Shown here one piece after another: positions 25,777 to 36,034 of a stretch of 64,000 nucleotides of DNA (its first letter is position 1; every line of letters begins with the position of its first letter). Below the pieces are notes generated by a model, which was given only the letters and a program-made list of their open reading frames with translations, was not told where the DNA came from and did not search any database. A program made the translations under genes and the position numbers. The DNA comes from Sphingopyxis sp. OAS728 (GTDB taxonomy: Bacteria > Pseudomonadota > Alphaproteobacteria > Sphingomonadales > Sphingomonadaceae). The stretch is from the NCBI RefSeq assembly GCF_014873485.1, contig NZ_JADBDT010000001.1, positions 4,086,501 to 4,150,500 of the forward strand, read 5' to 3'.

Positions 25777-26215
25777 AGGCTTCTCTTTCTTTCCCGTTGC
25801 AGGTGCGAAGCGCCACCGGCCGGCACCCCCCAATCACCTTCGCTATACCCCAAAAGGCCAAAGCTTTGTGAACGCGGCAATTGTGTTAACCGCGTTTGCC
25901 TGTCCGAGAGCGGGAATTGCGACGCGGAATCAACCAAAATCGCTATATCTGTCCCAAAACAGAACGGAATATGCAGCAATTCTATGCGATTGGTTAACCT
26001 TCGGCCCTAAATCAGATGGGTCCGCCGGTCGCGCCGCGTGGCGACCAACTATGTAGAATCACTGCTTTTGCCGTCCCGGTTCATCGCCGCTTCACGGGTT
26101 GTCGCTATCCGCAGCTTAGGCGCTTGTATCGTCGCGAGCGGCTGGTTATAGGCGCGCCACTCCCTGCACCGCATGGCGGCTAGCAGGGTGACAGGAAAGG
26201 ACGCGAGAGCCCCTC
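25777..26215. other. 439-bp intergenic region
   Basis: The gap between the divergent PEP-CTERM gene and dksA has lower GC than its surroundings and must hold both promoters. Two TTAACC half-sites (near 25886 and 25995) are visible, but no full CtrA-type TTAA-N7-TTAA site. I see no convincing gene or RNA in it. Confidence 0.5.
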
Positions 26216-26677
26216 ATGCCGACCAAGATTGCCGACGTTGGCGCTGACGCGCTTCGCGAAGCCAAATCCAATCTCGATTCGGACTATGTCCCCAGCGACG
26301 ACGAAGAGTTTATGAATGAGCGGCAGCAGGATTATTTCCGCGGCCTGCTCCTCGCTTGGAAAAAGTCGATCCTGTCCGAATCCGAATCGACGCTCGCGCA
26401 TCTTCAGGACGGCCCGCTTCGCGAACCCGACCTTGCCGACCGCGCATCGAGCGAGACAGACTGGGCGATCGAGCTTCGGACCCGCGACCGCCAGCGCAAG
26501 CTGATTGCCAAGATCGATTCGGCGATCCGCCGCATCGACGAGGGCGAATATGGCTATTGCGCGGTGACCGGCGAACCGATCTCGCTCGCCCGCCTGCAGG
26601 CGCGCCCGATCGCGACGATGACGCTGGAGGCGCAGGAGCGTCACGAGCGCAACGAACGGATTTCACGCGAAGATTAG
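26216..26677 (+). CDS. dksA: RNA polymerase-binding transcription factor DksA (single-cysteine form)
   Basis: A 153-residue DksA homologue of usual length. The N-terminal half forms the long coiled coil that enters the RNA polymerase secondary channel (from DDEEFMNERQQDYFRGLL to about residue 105, ending IRRIDEGEYGYC). The C-terminal finger keeps only C115; the positions of the other three zinc cysteines of E. coli DksA are T118, T136 and A139. This zinc-independent form (CAVTGEPISLARLQARP) is usual in alphaproteobacteria. With ppGpp it adjusts transcription of ribosomal and stress genes. The start ATG is at 26216. Confidence 0.95.
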   Translation: MPTKIADVGADALREAKSNLDSDYVPSDDEEFMNERQQDYFRGLLLAWKKSILSESESTLAHLQDGPLREPDLADRASSETDWAIELRTRDRQRKLIAKIDSAIRRIDEGEYGYCAVTGEPISLARLQARPIATMTLEAQERHERNERISRED

Positions 26678-26763
26678 TCGTAAAGGACCCCGGTCCCATT
26701 TACGTTTCCGCAACGGCTGGCTTCTAGATTCGCGACCCTGACATAACGCGGGGAATGGTCGCA

Positions 26764-27153
26764 ATGGAATCGCGTGAGCCGGTAACGGTCGATGAAGAAG
26801 TGGCGGCGCTGTCGCGCGGCGCCGATCGGGACAGCTTGTTCATGCAGGCGAGCCTGACCCTGCCCGGCCGTCCTGATTCGGTGACCGTACGCGTGCGCAA
26901 CCTGTCGCCCGGCGGCATGCTGGCAGAGGCGATGGTGCAGGTCGCCCAAGGCGGCGCGGTCGAAGTCGAGCTGCGCAACGTCGGCCGGGTTTCGGGCCGG
27001 ATCGTCTGGGCGGGCGAGGGCAAATTCGGCATCGCGTTCGACCGGCCGGTCGACCCGCAGGCGGTGCGTCGTCAGGTGGTTTCGCAGTCCGATTTGCCGC
27101 CGCATCTTCGGCGTACGGGGCTTGAGAAGGGCCCCCTCTACCGCCGGCGCTGA
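26764..27153 (+). CDS. PilZ domain protein
   Basis: A 129-residue single-domain protein. VRNLSPGGMLAEAMV is the PilZ [D/N]xSxxG motif, and GRIVWAGEGKFGIAFDRPV is the typical last strand pair. The N-terminal RxxxR motif that grips cyclic di-GMP is not clear (RDSLF only), so c-di-GMP binding is uncertain. I chose the ATG at 26764, which lies nine bases after GGGGA; the ATG at 26755 directly abuts that sequence. Confidence 0.82.
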   Translation: MESREPVTVDEEVAALSRGADRDSLFMQASLTLPGRPDSVTVRVRNLSPGGMLAEAMVQVAQGGAVEVELRNVGRVSGRIVWAGEGKFGIAFDRPVDPQAVRRQVVSQSDLPPHLRRTGLEKGPLYRRR

Positions 27154-27198
27154 TGCGTCCTTCATAGGGCAGCATCAGCGGGGCGATAGCGCTGGCGA

Positions 27199-27357
27199 TC
27201 AGACGATCGCGAGCATCTCTTCCTTCAGTTTAAGTTTCTGCTTCTTGAGCTGCGCGACCACTCCGGTATCGGGGGCGGGGCGGCGCTCTTCATTCGCAAG
27301 TTTCGCATCGAGGTCCGCGTGGCGGGACTTCAAGGTGGAAAGGTGCGACGTGCTCAT
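27199..27357 (-). CDS. YdcH-like small protein (DUF465)
   Basis: A 52-residue ORF read directly from the minus strand, MSTSHLSTLKSRHADLDAKL at the N-terminus and QLKKQKLKLKEEMLAIV at the end. The pattern H-L-x-x-L-x-x-x-H-x-x-L-D, then a short P-rich turn, then LKKxKLKLKEE is the DUF465/YdcH family: two short helices forming a hairpin, function unknown. GAGAAT precedes its ATG at 27357. A second member of the same family lies divergently at 27481. Confidence 0.85.
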   Translation of the reverse strand: MSTSHLSTLKSRHADLDAKLANEERRPAPDTGVVAQLKKQKLKLKEEMLAIV

Positions 27358-27480
27358 TGGCATTCTCCTTTTCGACTCGATGGGCAGGGCGAATTAAATC
27401 ACGAAACCGTCCCGATGTCGTGACGATTCGGTGGGGCGGTCCCCGTTGCGGACCAGTGGTGAACGTGGCAGGGAGGAAGG

Positions 27481-27678
27481 GTGAGCCCCGAGGAAATTAC
27501 CCAGCGCCTGGAACTGCTTCGCATCGAGCATCGCGACCTCGATGCCGCGATCATTGCGCTCGGCTCCGCCGCGGTTCCCGATCAGCTGCAACTCGCGCGG
27601 CTCAAGAAGCGCAAGCTCAGGCTGCGCGACGAAATTTCCTGGTGCGAAGACCAATTGGTTCCCGACATCATCGCCTGA
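27481..27678 (+). CDS. YdcH-like small protein (DUF465)
   Basis: A 65-residue protein with the same hairpin pattern as the gene at 27199: LRIEHRDLDAAI then LARLKKRKLRLRDEISWCEDQL. It starts with GTG at 27481, supported by a strong ribosome binding site (GGGAGGAAGG) ending just before it. It is longer at its C-terminus (CEDQLVPDIIA). It is divergent from the other copy and 115 bp upstream of the DUF1465 gene. Function unknown. Confidence 0.82.
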   Translation: MSPEEITQRLELLRIEHRDLDAAIIALGSAAVPDQLQLARLKKRKLRLRDEISWCEDQLVPDIIA

Positions 27679-27793
27679 ACCAACCGCTTGAATTAAAACG
27701 GGACGACGCGGCTTCGAACTTTCATGGTTACCGCCATTGCGGACCCTGCGGGAGGCGTGGCATCCCGTGGACATGGTCGGTGGGCGAACGAAC

Positions 27794-28240
27794 ATGATGG
27801 CAATCGATGTGCCGGTGCAGCGCGCACAGGTTGAAAATCTCTATGTCGAGGCGATGCTTCTCGCCGACGAAGCGCACGCCGCCTTTGCGGTTCAGCGCGA
27901 TCTCGGCCGTGCTCGCGGCGATGCGGCCTCGCAGATCAGCCTCGCGTGCGAATCGCTGAAGACCACCACACGGCTGATGCATGTCATCGCGTGGCTCCTT
28001 CACCGCCGCGCGATGTTCGCGGGCGATCCCGGTGCGGGCCCACACGACAGCGCGGCGCGGATCGGCGAGCCGGTTCCGGCGGACTGGGATATTTGTACGG
28101 GCTTCGACGTATCGACCTGCCGGATCATTGCGGCAAGCGAACGGTTGTTCGAGCGTATCGCGATGCTCGAGGCGGGCTGGGAAGCGCCGGCGATTGCGCC
28201 GGTGCAGCAATTGCTGGCGCGGCTCGAAGCGCGGCTCTGA
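27794..28240 (+). CDS. DUF1465 family protein
   Basis: A 148-residue helical protein of the alphaproteobacterial DUF1465 family: VENLYVEAMLLADEAHAAF near the N-terminus, CESLKTTTRLMHVIAWLLHRRAMFAG in the middle and ASERLFERIAMLE near the C-terminus. These are small cytoplasmic proteins, often called putative regulators, without a proven role. Two consecutive ATG codons (27794 and 27797) could start it; no strong ribosome binding site decides. The longer frame from 27737 has no family similarity. Confidence 0.82.
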   Translation: MMAIDVPVQRAQVENLYVEAMLLADEAHAAFAVQRDLGRARGDAASQISLACESLKTTTRLMHVIAWLLHRRAMFAGDPGAGPHDSAARIGEPVPADWDICTGFDVSTCRIIAASERLFERIAMLEAGWEAPAIAPVQQLLARLEARL

Positions 28241-28268
28241 CGTCTTTTGTCGGGCTGGTCGCCTGGCC

Positions 28269-29126
28269 CTAACGCCGCTTCGTGCCGTAATCGATCCGGA
28301 TCCGAACCCAAGCGCCCACCAGCGGCTGTCCGCCGAGCCGCGGGGGCCGTACCTGGAACGCCCATGCCGCGGCGAGCACTGCGCGATTGATCTGCGATCC
28401 GGTCGGATATTCGTCGAGCCCGACGCAATCCTCGACGCGATAATCGGGCGCCGTGCGGCAGGCGATCAACCCCCAGCCGGGCCCGCTGGCGGTCGACAAA
28501 TAGCCGCGCAGCTCGTCGTCCCGCGGCTCGCGATACCAGGCCGCGGCATAGAGCGGCTCGCCATTGGGAGCGGTGCCCACCCGTTCGGTATCGCGGGAGG
28601 AGGAGGACGAGCCGCCGACATTGGGCGGCCCATAAACCCGCCCGGTCGGTGGCCGCGTGGTGGGCGGAGGAGTCACCTGCGATGGCGGCCGTTCGCTTGG
28701 CGTCGGGATCGTCGGCGAAGCCTTCGGTATGACGGGTGGTGGAGGGGGCAGCGGTTCGGCCTGTTGGGGCGGCTGCGGTTCCTCGGGAGCGGGCTGTTCT
28801 TTGGGCTGCGGCCGCTCCGCGCTGCTCGGTTCGGGCGATTCCGCGGCAATCTCGCTGGCCTCGAGGCTCACAACGCTGACATGTTCCTCGCGGCGGTCGG
28901 GCGGCGTTTCGAGGCCATAGGTGAGCAGCAGGAGCAGCAGGATCGCGGGGATCAAGACCGCCAGGCTTATCGCAAGCGCGCGGCGTCCCGCCCCGATGCT
29001 GAGCTGTTCGACGTAGGGAGTGGCTGGAACGGGGTTCAGCTGAAGCAATCTTTGGTGTCGGCGTCCGCTGGTCAGGGGCTCGCGGCTAGGTTGGCGGGGA
29101 ATAATGGGACGCCCGGGCTTTGACAA
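28269..29126 (-). CDS. TonB-like energy transducer family protein
   Basis: A 285-residue protein with a single transmembrane helix (about residues 50-69, AISLAVLIPAILLLLLL), a long proline-rich periplasmic linker (PPPPPVIPKASPTIPTPSERP) and a C-terminal domain of about 110 residues ending VGAWVRIRIDYGTKRR, as in TonB C-termini. TonB proteins transmit proton-motive force to outer-membrane transporters; no ExbBD or receptor gene is adjacent. The start is uncertain: TTG at 29126 gives the full frame but no ribosome binding site is visible. Confidence 0.72.
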   Translation of the reverse strand: MSKPGRPIIPRQPSREPLTSGRRHQRLLQLNPVPATPYVEQLSIGAGRRALAISLAVLIPAILLLLLLTYGLETPPDRREEHVSVVSLEASEIAAESPEPSSAERPQPKEQPAPEEPQPPQQAEPLPPPPPVIPKASPTIPTPSERPPSQVTPPPTTRPPTGRVYGPPNVGGSSSSSRDTERVGTAPNGEPLYAAAWYREPRDDELRGYLSTASGPGWGLIACRTAPDYRVEDCVGLDEYPTGSQINRAVLAAAWAFQVRPPRLGGQPLVGAWVRIRIDYGTKRR

Positions 29127-29158
29127 GGGCGTGCAGCGCCCGCACCGGCCGCGTCAGG

Positions 29159-30238
29159 CTATCCAATCCATTCGATCCACGCGCCATGGGCGTGGGCGTG
29201 GGCCAGTTTGCGCGGCGCCTCGCCCCCGGGCCAGTATCGCACGACCAGCTCATGATGATGAACCGTGCGATTCGCCTCGAGCGCGACCCACGCCAACGGT
29301 TTCGCAGCAGTCGCCCGCGCTCCCGCATTTTCCATCGCGGTCGTGATCCGGGCCTGTTGGTCGGCTGGGACATATTGCCAGACGATCGAATGCATCAGCA
29401 CGCGTGTCGTGCCCTCGGCCTGCGGCTGCGCGAGTTCGGCTTCGACGAAATCGGCGGCGTTCGCGTGGATCAGGTGCGGCGGATCCTCGGTCGCGGCGGC
29501 GATCGCGGCCTCCATGCGCGCGAAGCGGACATGATGCTCGGGCCAGATATAGGCTTTCAGCCGCAGCGCCTGCGCGGGATCGGTCAGGTCGACCGGCGCG
29601 ACGTCGCACCCTTTTAGACCGACGAACTCGATCGCATGTTGCGGCGGGTGGTTGCCGCGCCATTCGGGCTTGAACGCCATCGCGCCGGGCTGCGGTCCGA
29701 CATGCACGCCGCCGAGGTCGTAGTGATAACGATCGATCATCAGGTTGATCCCGCCGCTCGATCCGATTTCGAGGCAGTCGAAGCGCGGCGGCAGGCCCTT
29801 GTCGGCGAGCCAGAGCATCGCCGCGATGAAGTTCGACGAGCGCCCCGCCTCATTGGTCTGCGGCGGGCCGTCGAGCCAGGGAAGCAACGCCGCCTCGTGG
29901 CGCGCAACGACCCCGGCGATGATCGCATTGTCGTTGATGTCTTCGGAATCGGCATAGATGGGCGCGAGTTCGTGGGCGGCCTGCGACAGGTGCAGCGCGT
30001 GGATGCCGCCGGCGGCGCGCAGCGGCAGCGCATCGGCGAGCGGCGCCCCCTGCCATCCGGCGATGCGGCGCGCGAATTCGCTTGTGGGCTTGCTGAGTAG
30101 CGCGCCGAGCGCCGCAACGATGCGCGCGGTGACCCGCGCATCGTTGGCGCGGCAATAGGCGACCTGATTGGCAAAGGCGGTGCGGACGGCCTTGGGGCCG
30201 GTTTCGGCCATGTCGATCTGCTTGTAGCGCTCGCTCAT
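29159..30238 (-). CDS. DUF2332 family protein
   Basis: A 359-residue protein matching DUF2332: the N-terminal [21 protein letters not shown], the central [22 protein letters not shown] and the C-terminal [10 protein letters not shown] are typical. The [10 protein letters not shown] loop resembles the SAM-binding motif of methyltransferases, so the family may be methyltransferase-like; no activity is established. It is divergent from hisG, with starts 40 bp apart. Confidence 0.88.
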   Translation of the reverse strand: MSERYKQIDMAETGPKAVRTAFANQVAYCRANDARVTARIVAALGALLSKPTSEFARRIAGWQGAPLADALPLRAAGGIHALHLSQAAHELAPIYADSEDINDNAIIAGVVARHEAALLPWLDGPPQTNEAGRSSNFIAAMLWLADKGLPPRFDCLEIGSSGGINLMIDRYHYDLGGVHVGPQPGAMAFKPEWRGNHPPQHAIEFVGLKGCDVAPVDLTDPAQALRLKAYIWPEHHVRFARMEAAIAAATEDPPHLIHANAADFVEAELAQPQAEGTTRVLMHSIVWQYVPADQQARITTAMENAGARATAAKPLAWVALEANRTVHHHELVVRYWPGGEAPRKLAHAHAHGAWIEWIG

Positions 30239-30277
30239 TGCCCTTTTTCCTCTCGCCGCTTATGGGCGCGCAAGCTT

Positions 30278-30940
30278 ATGCCCGAACCGATCATCTTTGC
30301 CATCCCGAAAGGGCGCATCCTCGACGAGGCGCTGCCCCTGCTTGCGCGCGTCGGGATAGAGCCGTCGGAAGAGTTTTTCGACAAGAAAAGCAGAGCGTTA
30401 GTTTTTGGGACAAATCAGCCGCATGTGTCGCTGATCCGCGTTCGCGCCTTCGACGTCGCGACCTTCGTCGCGCATGGCGCGGCGCAGCTCGGTATCGTGG
30501 GATCGGACGTGGTCGACGAGTTCGATTATTCGGAGCTTTACGCCCCCGTCGACCTTGGCATCGGCCACTGCCGCCTGTCGCTGGCGGGGCCAGAAGGCAG
30601 CGCGCCGCCGGGGCTCGGTGAAAGCCATATTCGCGTTGCGACCAAATATCCGTCGACGACGCGCCGCTGGTTCGAAGCGCAGGGCATCCAGGCCGAATGC
30701 ATCAAATTGAACGGGGCGATGGAAATCGCGCCGAAGCTGGGCCTCGCTTCGCACATCGTCGACTTGGTTTCGACCGGGCGCACGCTCGTCGAAAATGCGC
30801 TCGCCGAGCAGACGATCATCAGCGAAGTATCGGCGCGGCTGATCGTCAACCGCGCGGCGTTCAAGCTGCGCTCGGCCGAAGTGCCGGCGCTGGTCGAGAA
30901 ATTCCGTCAGGCTGTGGGGCAGGGCGATGCGGCGGCTTGA
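30278..30940 (+). CDS. hisG: ATP phosphoribosyltransferase, short form
   Basis: A 220-residue short-form HisG, the first and feedback-regulated enzyme of histidine synthesis (ATP + PRPP). [17 protein letters not shown] starts it, and the catalytic PRPP loop [14 protein letters not shown] is visible near residue 160. The C-terminal ACT-like regulatory domain of the long form is missing, so a HisZ partner is needed; hisZ is not in this window. Its 3' end overlaps hisD by 14 bp. Confidence 0.97.
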   Translation: MPEPIIFAIPKGRILDEALPLLARVGIEPSEEFFDKKSRALVFGTNQPHVSLIRVRAFDVATFVAHGAAQLGIVGSDVVDEFDYSELYAPVDLGIGHCRLSLAGPEGSAPPGLGESHIRVATKYPSTTRRWFEAQGIQAECIKLNGAMEIAPKLGLASHIVDLVSTGRTLVENALAEQTIISEVSARLIVNRAAFKLRSAEVPALVEKFRQAVGQGDAAA

Positions 30941-32219
30941 TGCCTCCGAGCCCGGCTTTGCGGCCGAGTTCGATGCGCTGGTCAACGATCGGCGCGAAAG
31001 CACATCCGATGTCTCCGCCGACGTCGCCGCGATCATCGCGCGCGTGAAGGCCGAGGGCGACGCCGCGCTCGCCGACTATACCGCGAAGTTCGATCGCTTC
31101 GATCTCGATGCAAGCGGTTGGCGCATTTCGAAAGAGGAATGCGCTGCGGCGTATGAAGCATTGGCACCCGATCTTCGCGATGCGCTGAACCTCGCCGCCG
31201 ACCGCATCCGCGCCTATCACGCTGCGCAGCTTCCCGAGAACCGCGACTATCGCGACGCCACTGGCGCCCGGCTCGGCGCGCGGTGGAGCGCTGTCGATGC
31301 AGCGGGGGTGTATGTGCCGGGCGGGCGGGCTGCCTATCCCTCGTCGGTGCTGATGAACATCCTGCCCGCGAAGGTCGCGGGGGTCGAACGCATCGTGATG
31401 ATGACGCCGACGCCGGGCGGCGAGACCAATCCAGTCGTGATGGCCGCCGCGCATATCGGCGGGGTCGACGAAATCTGGCGCGTGGGCGGGGCGCAGGCGG
31501 TCGCAGCGCTTGCTTATGGTACGGACAAGATTGCGCCGGTTGACGTCGTCACCGGCCCCGGCAATGCATGGGTCGCCGAGGCGAAGCGGCAGGTCTATGG
31601 CGTCGTCGGCATCGACATGGTCGCGGGGCCGAGCGAGATCGTCGTCGTCGCCGATGCGAAGAACGAACCGCATATCATCGCCGCCGACCTGCTCAGCCAA
31701 GCCGAGCATGATCCGACGAGCCAGTCGATCCTGTTCACCGACGACGGCGATTTCGCCGATGCGGTTGCGGCGGCGGTCGCTTATATCATTCCGACCCTCG
31801 CGACCGCGCCGACGATGCAGGAAAGCTGGGCCGACAATGGCGCGGTGATCGTCGTGCCGACCTTGGCCGACGCGATCCCGCTCTGCGATCGGCTCGCGCC
31901 CGAACATCTCGAACTCGCGGTCGACGCCGCCGAAGCCGACGCGCTCTTTGCCAAGGTGCGCCATGCCGGCTCGGTCTTCCTCGGCCGCCAGACTCCCGAA
32001 GCGATCGGCGACTATGTCGCGGGTCCGAACCATGTGCTGCCGACCGGCCGCCGCGCGCGCTTTTCGAGCGGGCTGTCGGTGACCGATTTCATGAAGCGCA
32101 CCAGCTTCCTCGCGCTCGATCAGGCGAGCCTTGCCGCGATCGGTCCGGCCGCGGTCGCGCTCGCCGGCGCCGAAGGGCTACCCGCCCATGCGCTTTCGGT
32201 CAGCCAGCGCCTCAGCTAA
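30927..32219 (+). CDS. hisD: histidinol dehydrogenase
   Basis: A 430-residue zinc enzyme that oxidises histidinol to histidine in two NAD-dependent steps, the last in the pathway. Visible family motifs are [51 protein letters not shown] and the zinc-binding LSQAEHDP (Gln and His). The C-terminal [20 protein letters not shown] carries another metal-binding histidine. It overlaps hisG by 14 bp and is followed 10 bp later by nusB, so hisG-hisD-nusB-thiL look like one transcription unit. Confidence 0.98.
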   Translation: MRRLDASEPGFAAEFDALVNDRRESTSDVSADVAAIIARVKAEGDAALADYTAKFDRFDLDASGWRISKEECAAAYEALAPDLRDALNLAADRIRAYHAAQLPENRDYRDATGARLGARWSAVDAAGVYVPGGRAAYPSSVLMNILPAKVAGVERIVMMTPTPGGETNPVVMAAAHIGGVDEIWRVGGAQAVAALAYGTDKIAPVDVVTGPGNAWVAEAKRQVYGVVGIDMVAGPSEIVVVADAKNEPHIIAADLLSQAEHDPTSQSILFTDDGDFADAVAAAVAYIIPTLATAPTMQESWADNGAVIVVPTLADAIPLCDRLAPEHLELAVDAAEADALFAKVRHAGSVFLGRQTPEAIGDYVAGPNHVLPTGRRARFSSGLSVTDFMKRTSFLALDQASLAAIGPAAVALAGAEGLPAHALSVSQRLS

Positions 32220-32229
32220 GAAAAGAACC

Positions 32230-32685
32230 ATGAACAAACGCTCCCAGTCCCGCTCCGCCGCCCGTCTCGCCGCCGTCCAAGCGCTCTATCAGCACGAGAT
32301 GGAGGGCACGCCTGTGCCCAAGCTGATCCACGAATTCCATATGCACCGCATCGGCGCGACGATCGAGGACGAGGAATATGCCGACGCCGACACCGCCTTC
32401 TTCGACGATATCGTGAAGGGCACGCTGGCGCGTCAGCAAGAGATCGATGCGGCGATCGTCGCGCGGCTGGCGAGCGGCTGGTCGATGGAGCGGCTCGACC
32501 GCACGATGAAGGCGATCCTGCGCGCCGGCTCCTACGAGCTGATGGCGCGCGGGGACGTGCCGGTCGGTGCGGTGGTCAGCGAATATGTCGATGTCGCGAA
32601 GGCGTTTTTCGATACGCGCGAGGCGGGGTTTGCGAACGGCCTGCTCGATGCGATCGGCAAGGATGTGCGCGGAACCAGCGCATAA
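32230..32685 (+). CDS. nusB: transcription antitermination factor NusB
   Basis: A 151-residue all-helical NusB. The N-terminal RSAARLAAVQALYQHEM is the arginine-rich RNA-binding segment, and AILRAGSYELM followed by VVSEYVDVAKAFFDTREAGFANGLLDAI is the standard C-terminus. With NusE (S10) it binds boxA RNA in rRNA operons. I chose the ATG at 32230; the frame from 32131 overlaps hisD out of frame. Confidence 0.96.
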   Translation: MNKRSQSRSAARLAAVQALYQHEMEGTPVPKLIHEFHMHRIGATIEDEEYADADTAFFDDIVKGTLARQQEIDAAIVARLASGWSMERLDRTMKAILRAGSYELMARGDVPVGAVVSEYVDVAKAFFDTREAGFANGLLDAIGKDVRGTSA

Positions 32686-32692
32686 GATATCC

Positions 32693-32770
32693 GTTCGCAT
32701 CGAGCGAAGTCGAGATGCCCCTCGGCTTGGCGCCATCTCGATGGGTGTCTCGACTTCGCTCGACACGAAC
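32693..32770. repeat. palindromic element, family B copy 1
   Basis: GTTCGCATCGAGCGAAGTCGAG at the left (shortened: TCGAGCGAAGTCGAGATGCC) pairs with GTGTCTCGACTTCGCTCGAC at the right to form a long imperfect hairpin. The reverse complement of the element at 57761-57847 matches it over most of its length, so these are two copies in opposite orientation. It separates nusB from thiL. Confidence 0.75.
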
Positions 32771-32802
32771 GAAGGCCACCCCTCATCGGACGGGAGGGTA
32801 AC

Positions 32803-33732
32803 ATGAGCGAAGCCGATTTCATCGCCCGTCTGCGATCGATCGCGACCGACCCCGCCGCGCGCGGGCTCGCCGACGATGCGGCGGTGCTGGGCGACCTCGT
32901 CCTCACCCACGACATGATCGTCGAGGGCATCCACTTCCTTCCCGACGACGCGCCGCAGGACATCGCGTGGAAACTCGTCGCGGTGAACCTCTCCGATCTT
33001 GCTGCCAAGGGCGCGGCGCCGATCGGGGTGCTGGTCGGCTACAGCCTTGGCGACGAGGAATGGGACGCGGCCTTCGTCGACGGGCTCGACGTCGTGCTTC
33101 GCCGCTTCGGGGTTATCCTGCTCGGCGGCGACACCGTGCGCGTCCCGGCCGGCGCTCCGCGCAGCTTCGGACTGACCGCAATCGGCCGCGCGCGCGCCGG
33201 CGGCGCACCGTCGCGCGGCGGTGCGCGGCCGGGCGACCAGATCTGGGTGACGGGGACGATCGGCAACGCCGGGCTCGGTCTCGCGATGCGGCTGGGGCAG
33301 GAGGCGGCGAACGAGACCTGCCTCGCCGCCTATAAAAAGCCGCAGCCGCAGCTGACCTTCGGGCAGGCGGTCGTGCCGCATGTCCATGCGATGATGGACG
33401 TGTCCGACGGCCTGCTGATCGATGCCCAGCGCATGGCGACAGCAAGCGGGTGCGAGTTCGGCATCATGCTCGAGACGATCCCGCTGTCGGCGGCGCTGCT
33501 CGCGGTGCGCCCCGATGTGCTCGACACGCGGCTCGCGGCGGCGACCGCGGGCGATGATTATCAGTTGCTGTTTACCGCCGACCCGAGCGCTGCGGGGGCG
33601 ATCCGCGAGATTGCCGCGGGGCTGAACATCATGGTGACAATGCTCGGCCACGCCGGGGTGGGAGAGGGAATCACGCTCACTCACCGGGCGCAGCGCATCG
33701 CGCTGCCCGACCGTCTCGGTTTCATGCACTAG
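32803..33732 (+). CDS. thiL: thiamine-monophosphate kinase
   Basis: A 309-residue ThiL of the AIR-synthase superfamily. DDAAVL near the N-terminus, HDMIVEGIHF, AVNLSDLAAKGAAPIG and MDVSDGLLIDAQRMA are its conserved metal- and ATP-binding segments, and AGDDYQLLF is the C-terminal motif. It phosphorylates thiamine monophosphate to thiamine diphosphate. nusB-thiL adjacency is widespread. A GGGAGGGTAAC ribosome binding site precedes the ATG. Confidence 0.97.
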   Translation: MSEADFIARLRSIATDPAARGLADDAAVLGDLVLTHDMIVEGIHFLPDDAPQDIAWKLVAVNLSDLAAKGAAPIGVLVGYSLGDEEWDAAFVDGLDVVLRRFGVILLGGDTVRVPAGAPRSFGLTAIGRARAGGAPSRGGARPGDQIWVTGTIGNAGLGLAMRLGQEAANETCLAAYKKPQPQLTFGQAVVPHVHAMMDVSDGLLIDAQRMATASGCEFGIMLETIPLSAALLAVRPDVLDTRLAAATAGDDYQLLFTADPSAAGAIREIAAGLNIMVTMLGHAGVGEGITLTHRAQRIALPDRLGFMH

Positions 33733-33916
33733 CGCTGGAATCCACGAAAAAGCTGGGAATAACCGGGCTTGCCCTTGGCTTTCTTTCTTCCCATAACTCG
33801 GCGTCCAAATTTAGGGCGGTCGCATCAGGGGAGAGAGCGAACCGGCATCAATAAGTCGGACGTGCTCGACTGCTATCTTCTGCGTCGCCCTTCGCATGGG
33901 GAAGGAATAGTCACGC

Positions 33917-36034
33917 ATGAATCCGGTTTTGATCGCGATAGCGTGCGGCCTGGTGGCCGTACTCTATGGATTCATTACCTCGCGGCAGGTGCTCAGCGCC
34001 TCCGCCGGTAATGAGAAGATGCAGGAAATCGCCGCCGCCATTCAGGAAGGCGCCAAGGCCTATCTCGGCCGTCAATATCGTACCATTGCCATCGTCGGCG
34101 TCGTCGTCGCCATCCTCGTCGGGTTTTTCCTAGGCGCGATCTCGGCGACGGGCTTTGTCATCGGCGCCCTCCTGTCGGGCGTCGCGGGCTTCGTCGGCAT
34201 GAACATCTCGGTCAAGGCCAACGTCCGCACAGCGGCCGCGGCGCAGACCGGATTGCAGTCGGGCCTGACCATGGCGTTCCGCGCGGGCGCGATCACCGGT
34301 TTGCTCGTGGCGGGCCTCGCGCTCCTCGCGATCTCGGTCTTCTTCTGGTATCTGATCGGCCCCGGTGGTTACACCGTCGGCGGTGACGACCGCACCGTCG
34401 TCGACGCGCTCGTCGCGCTTGCTTTCGGCGCCTCGTTGATCTCGATCTTCGCGCGTCTCGGCGGCGGCATCTTTACCAAAGCCGCCGACGTCGGCGCCGA
34501 CCTCGTCGGCAAGGTCGAGGCCGGAATTCCGGAAGACGATCCGCGCAACCCGGCCGTTATCGCCGATAACGTCGGCGACAATGTCGGCGACTGCGCCGGC
34601 ATGGCGGCCGACCTGTTCGAAACCTATGTCGTCACCGTTGGCGCCACGATGGTGCTGATCGCGCTGCTGCTCAAGGGCGCGGGCGACATGCTGCTCCCGC
34701 TGATGACACTGCCGCTGTTGATGGGCGGCGTGTGTATCGTGACCTCGATCATCGGCACTTACTTTGTCCGCCTCGGCTCGTCGACCAACGTCATGGGCGC
34801 GATGTACAAGGGCTTCCTCGTCACCGCGGTCCTCTCGATCCCGGCGATCTGGTTCTCGACCAGCTATGTGCTGAAGGGCGACATGGCGACCGACATCACG
34901 GGGACGACCTTCAACGGCAGCGACCTTTTCTACTGCTCGCTGCTCGGCCTCGTCATCACCGGGCTGATCATCTGGATCACCGAATATTACACCGGCACCA
35001 ATTATCGGCCGGTGCGCTCGATCGCCAAGGCATCGGAAACGGGCCACGGCACCAACGTGATCCAGGGCCTCGCCATCAGCCTTGAATCGACCGCGCTGCC
35101 GACGCTGGTGATCTGCGTCGGTATCGTCGTCGCGTTCCAGACGGCGGGTATCGTTGGCATCGCCTTCGCGGCCACTGCAATGCTAGCACTCGCCGGCATG
35201 GTCGTTGCGCTCGACGCCTATGGTCCGGTCACCGACAACGCCGGCGGCATCGCCGAAATGGCGGGCCTCGACGATTCGGTTCGTGAAAAGACCGACCTGC
35301 TCGACGCCGTGGGCAATACGACCAAGGCGGTGACCAAAGGCTATGCGATCGGTTCGGCGGGTCTCGCGGCGCTGGTGCTGTTCGGCACCTACACCGCCGA
35401 CATCACCGAATATTCGGCGAAGCTCGGCCTGACCGAGCCGCTGACCTTCTCGCTGTCGTCGCCCTATGTCATCGTCGGGCTGCTGCTCGGCGCGCTCCTG
35501 CCGTACCTCTTCGGTGCGATGGGCATGACCGCGGTCGGCCGCGCGGCGGGTGAGGTGGTCAAGGATGTCCGCGACCAGTTCAAGGCAAACCCGGGCATCA
35601 TGACTTATGAATCGAAGCCCAATTATGCGCGTACGGTCGACCTCGTCACCAAGGCGGCGATCAAGGAAATGATCATCCCGTCGCTGCTGCCGGTGCTGGC
35701 GCCGATCGTGGTCTATTTCGTAATCCGTGCGGTCGCGGGTCCGGCCGCGGCATTGGAAGCGCTCGGCGCACTCCTGCTCGGGGTGATCGTCGGAGGGCTG
35801 TTCGTCGCCATCTCGATGACCTCGGGCGGCGGCGCATGGGATAATGCCAAGAAGTACATCGAAGACGGTAACCATGGCGGCAAGGGCAGCGAGGCCCATA
35901 AGGCTGCCGTCACCGGCGACACCGTCGGCGATCCGTACAAGGATACCGCGGGTCCGGCGGTGAACCCGATGATCAAGATCACCAACATCGTGGCGATTCT
36001 TCTCCTCGCGGCGCTGGCGCACGGCGCGGTTTAA
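33917..36034 (+). CDS. hppA: membrane-bound H+-translocating pyrophosphatase (K+-independent type)
   Basis: A 705-residue protein with about 16 transmembrane helices. The pyrophosphate site [20 protein letters not shown] and [18 protein letters not shown] are complete. At the position that sets cation dependence, [10 protein letters not shown] has K470 and T473, the combination of K+-independent H+-pumping enzymes; K+-dependent members have alanine there. It couples PPi hydrolysis to proton export, conserving energy from biosynthesis. It stands alone with a 184-bp leader and a strong terminator. Confidence 0.97.
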   Translation: MNPVLIAIACGLVAVLYGFITSRQVLSASAGNEKMQEIAAAIQEGAKAYLGRQYRTIAIVGVVVAILVGFFLGAISATGFVIGALLSGVAGFVGMNISVKANVRTAAAAQTGLQSGLTMAFRAGAITGLLVAGLALLAISVFFWYLIGPGGYTVGGDDRTVVDALVALAFGASLISIFARLGGGIFTKAADVGADLVGKVEAGIPEDDPRNPAVIADNVGDNVGDCAGMAADLFETYVVTVGATMVLIALLLKGAGDMLLPLMTLPLLMGGVCIVTSIIGTYFVRLGSSTNVMGAMYKGFLVTAVLSIPAIWFSTSYVLKGDMATDITGTTFNGSDLFYCSLLGLVITGLIIWITEYYTGTNYRPVRSIAKASETGHGTNVIQGLAISLESTALPTLVICVGIVVAFQTAGIVGIAFAATAMLALAGMVVALDAYGPVTDNAGGIAEMAGLDDSVREKTDLLDAVGNTTKAVTKGYAIGSAGLAALVLFGTYTADITEYSAKLGLTEPLTFSLSSPYVIVGLLLGALLPYLFGAMGMTAVGRAAGEVVKDVRDQFKANPGIMTYESKPNYARTVDLVTKAAIKEMIIPSLLPVLAPIVVYFVIRAVAGPAAALEALGALLLGVIVGGLFVAISMTSGGGAWDNAKKYIEDGNHGGKGSEAHKAAVTGDTVGDPYKDTAGPAVNPMIKITNIVAILLLAALAHGAV

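Noticed and set aside
25777-26215. CtrA binding sites suggested by TTAACC motifs
   Set aside because: Only isolated half-sites; no TTAA-N7-TTAA pair.
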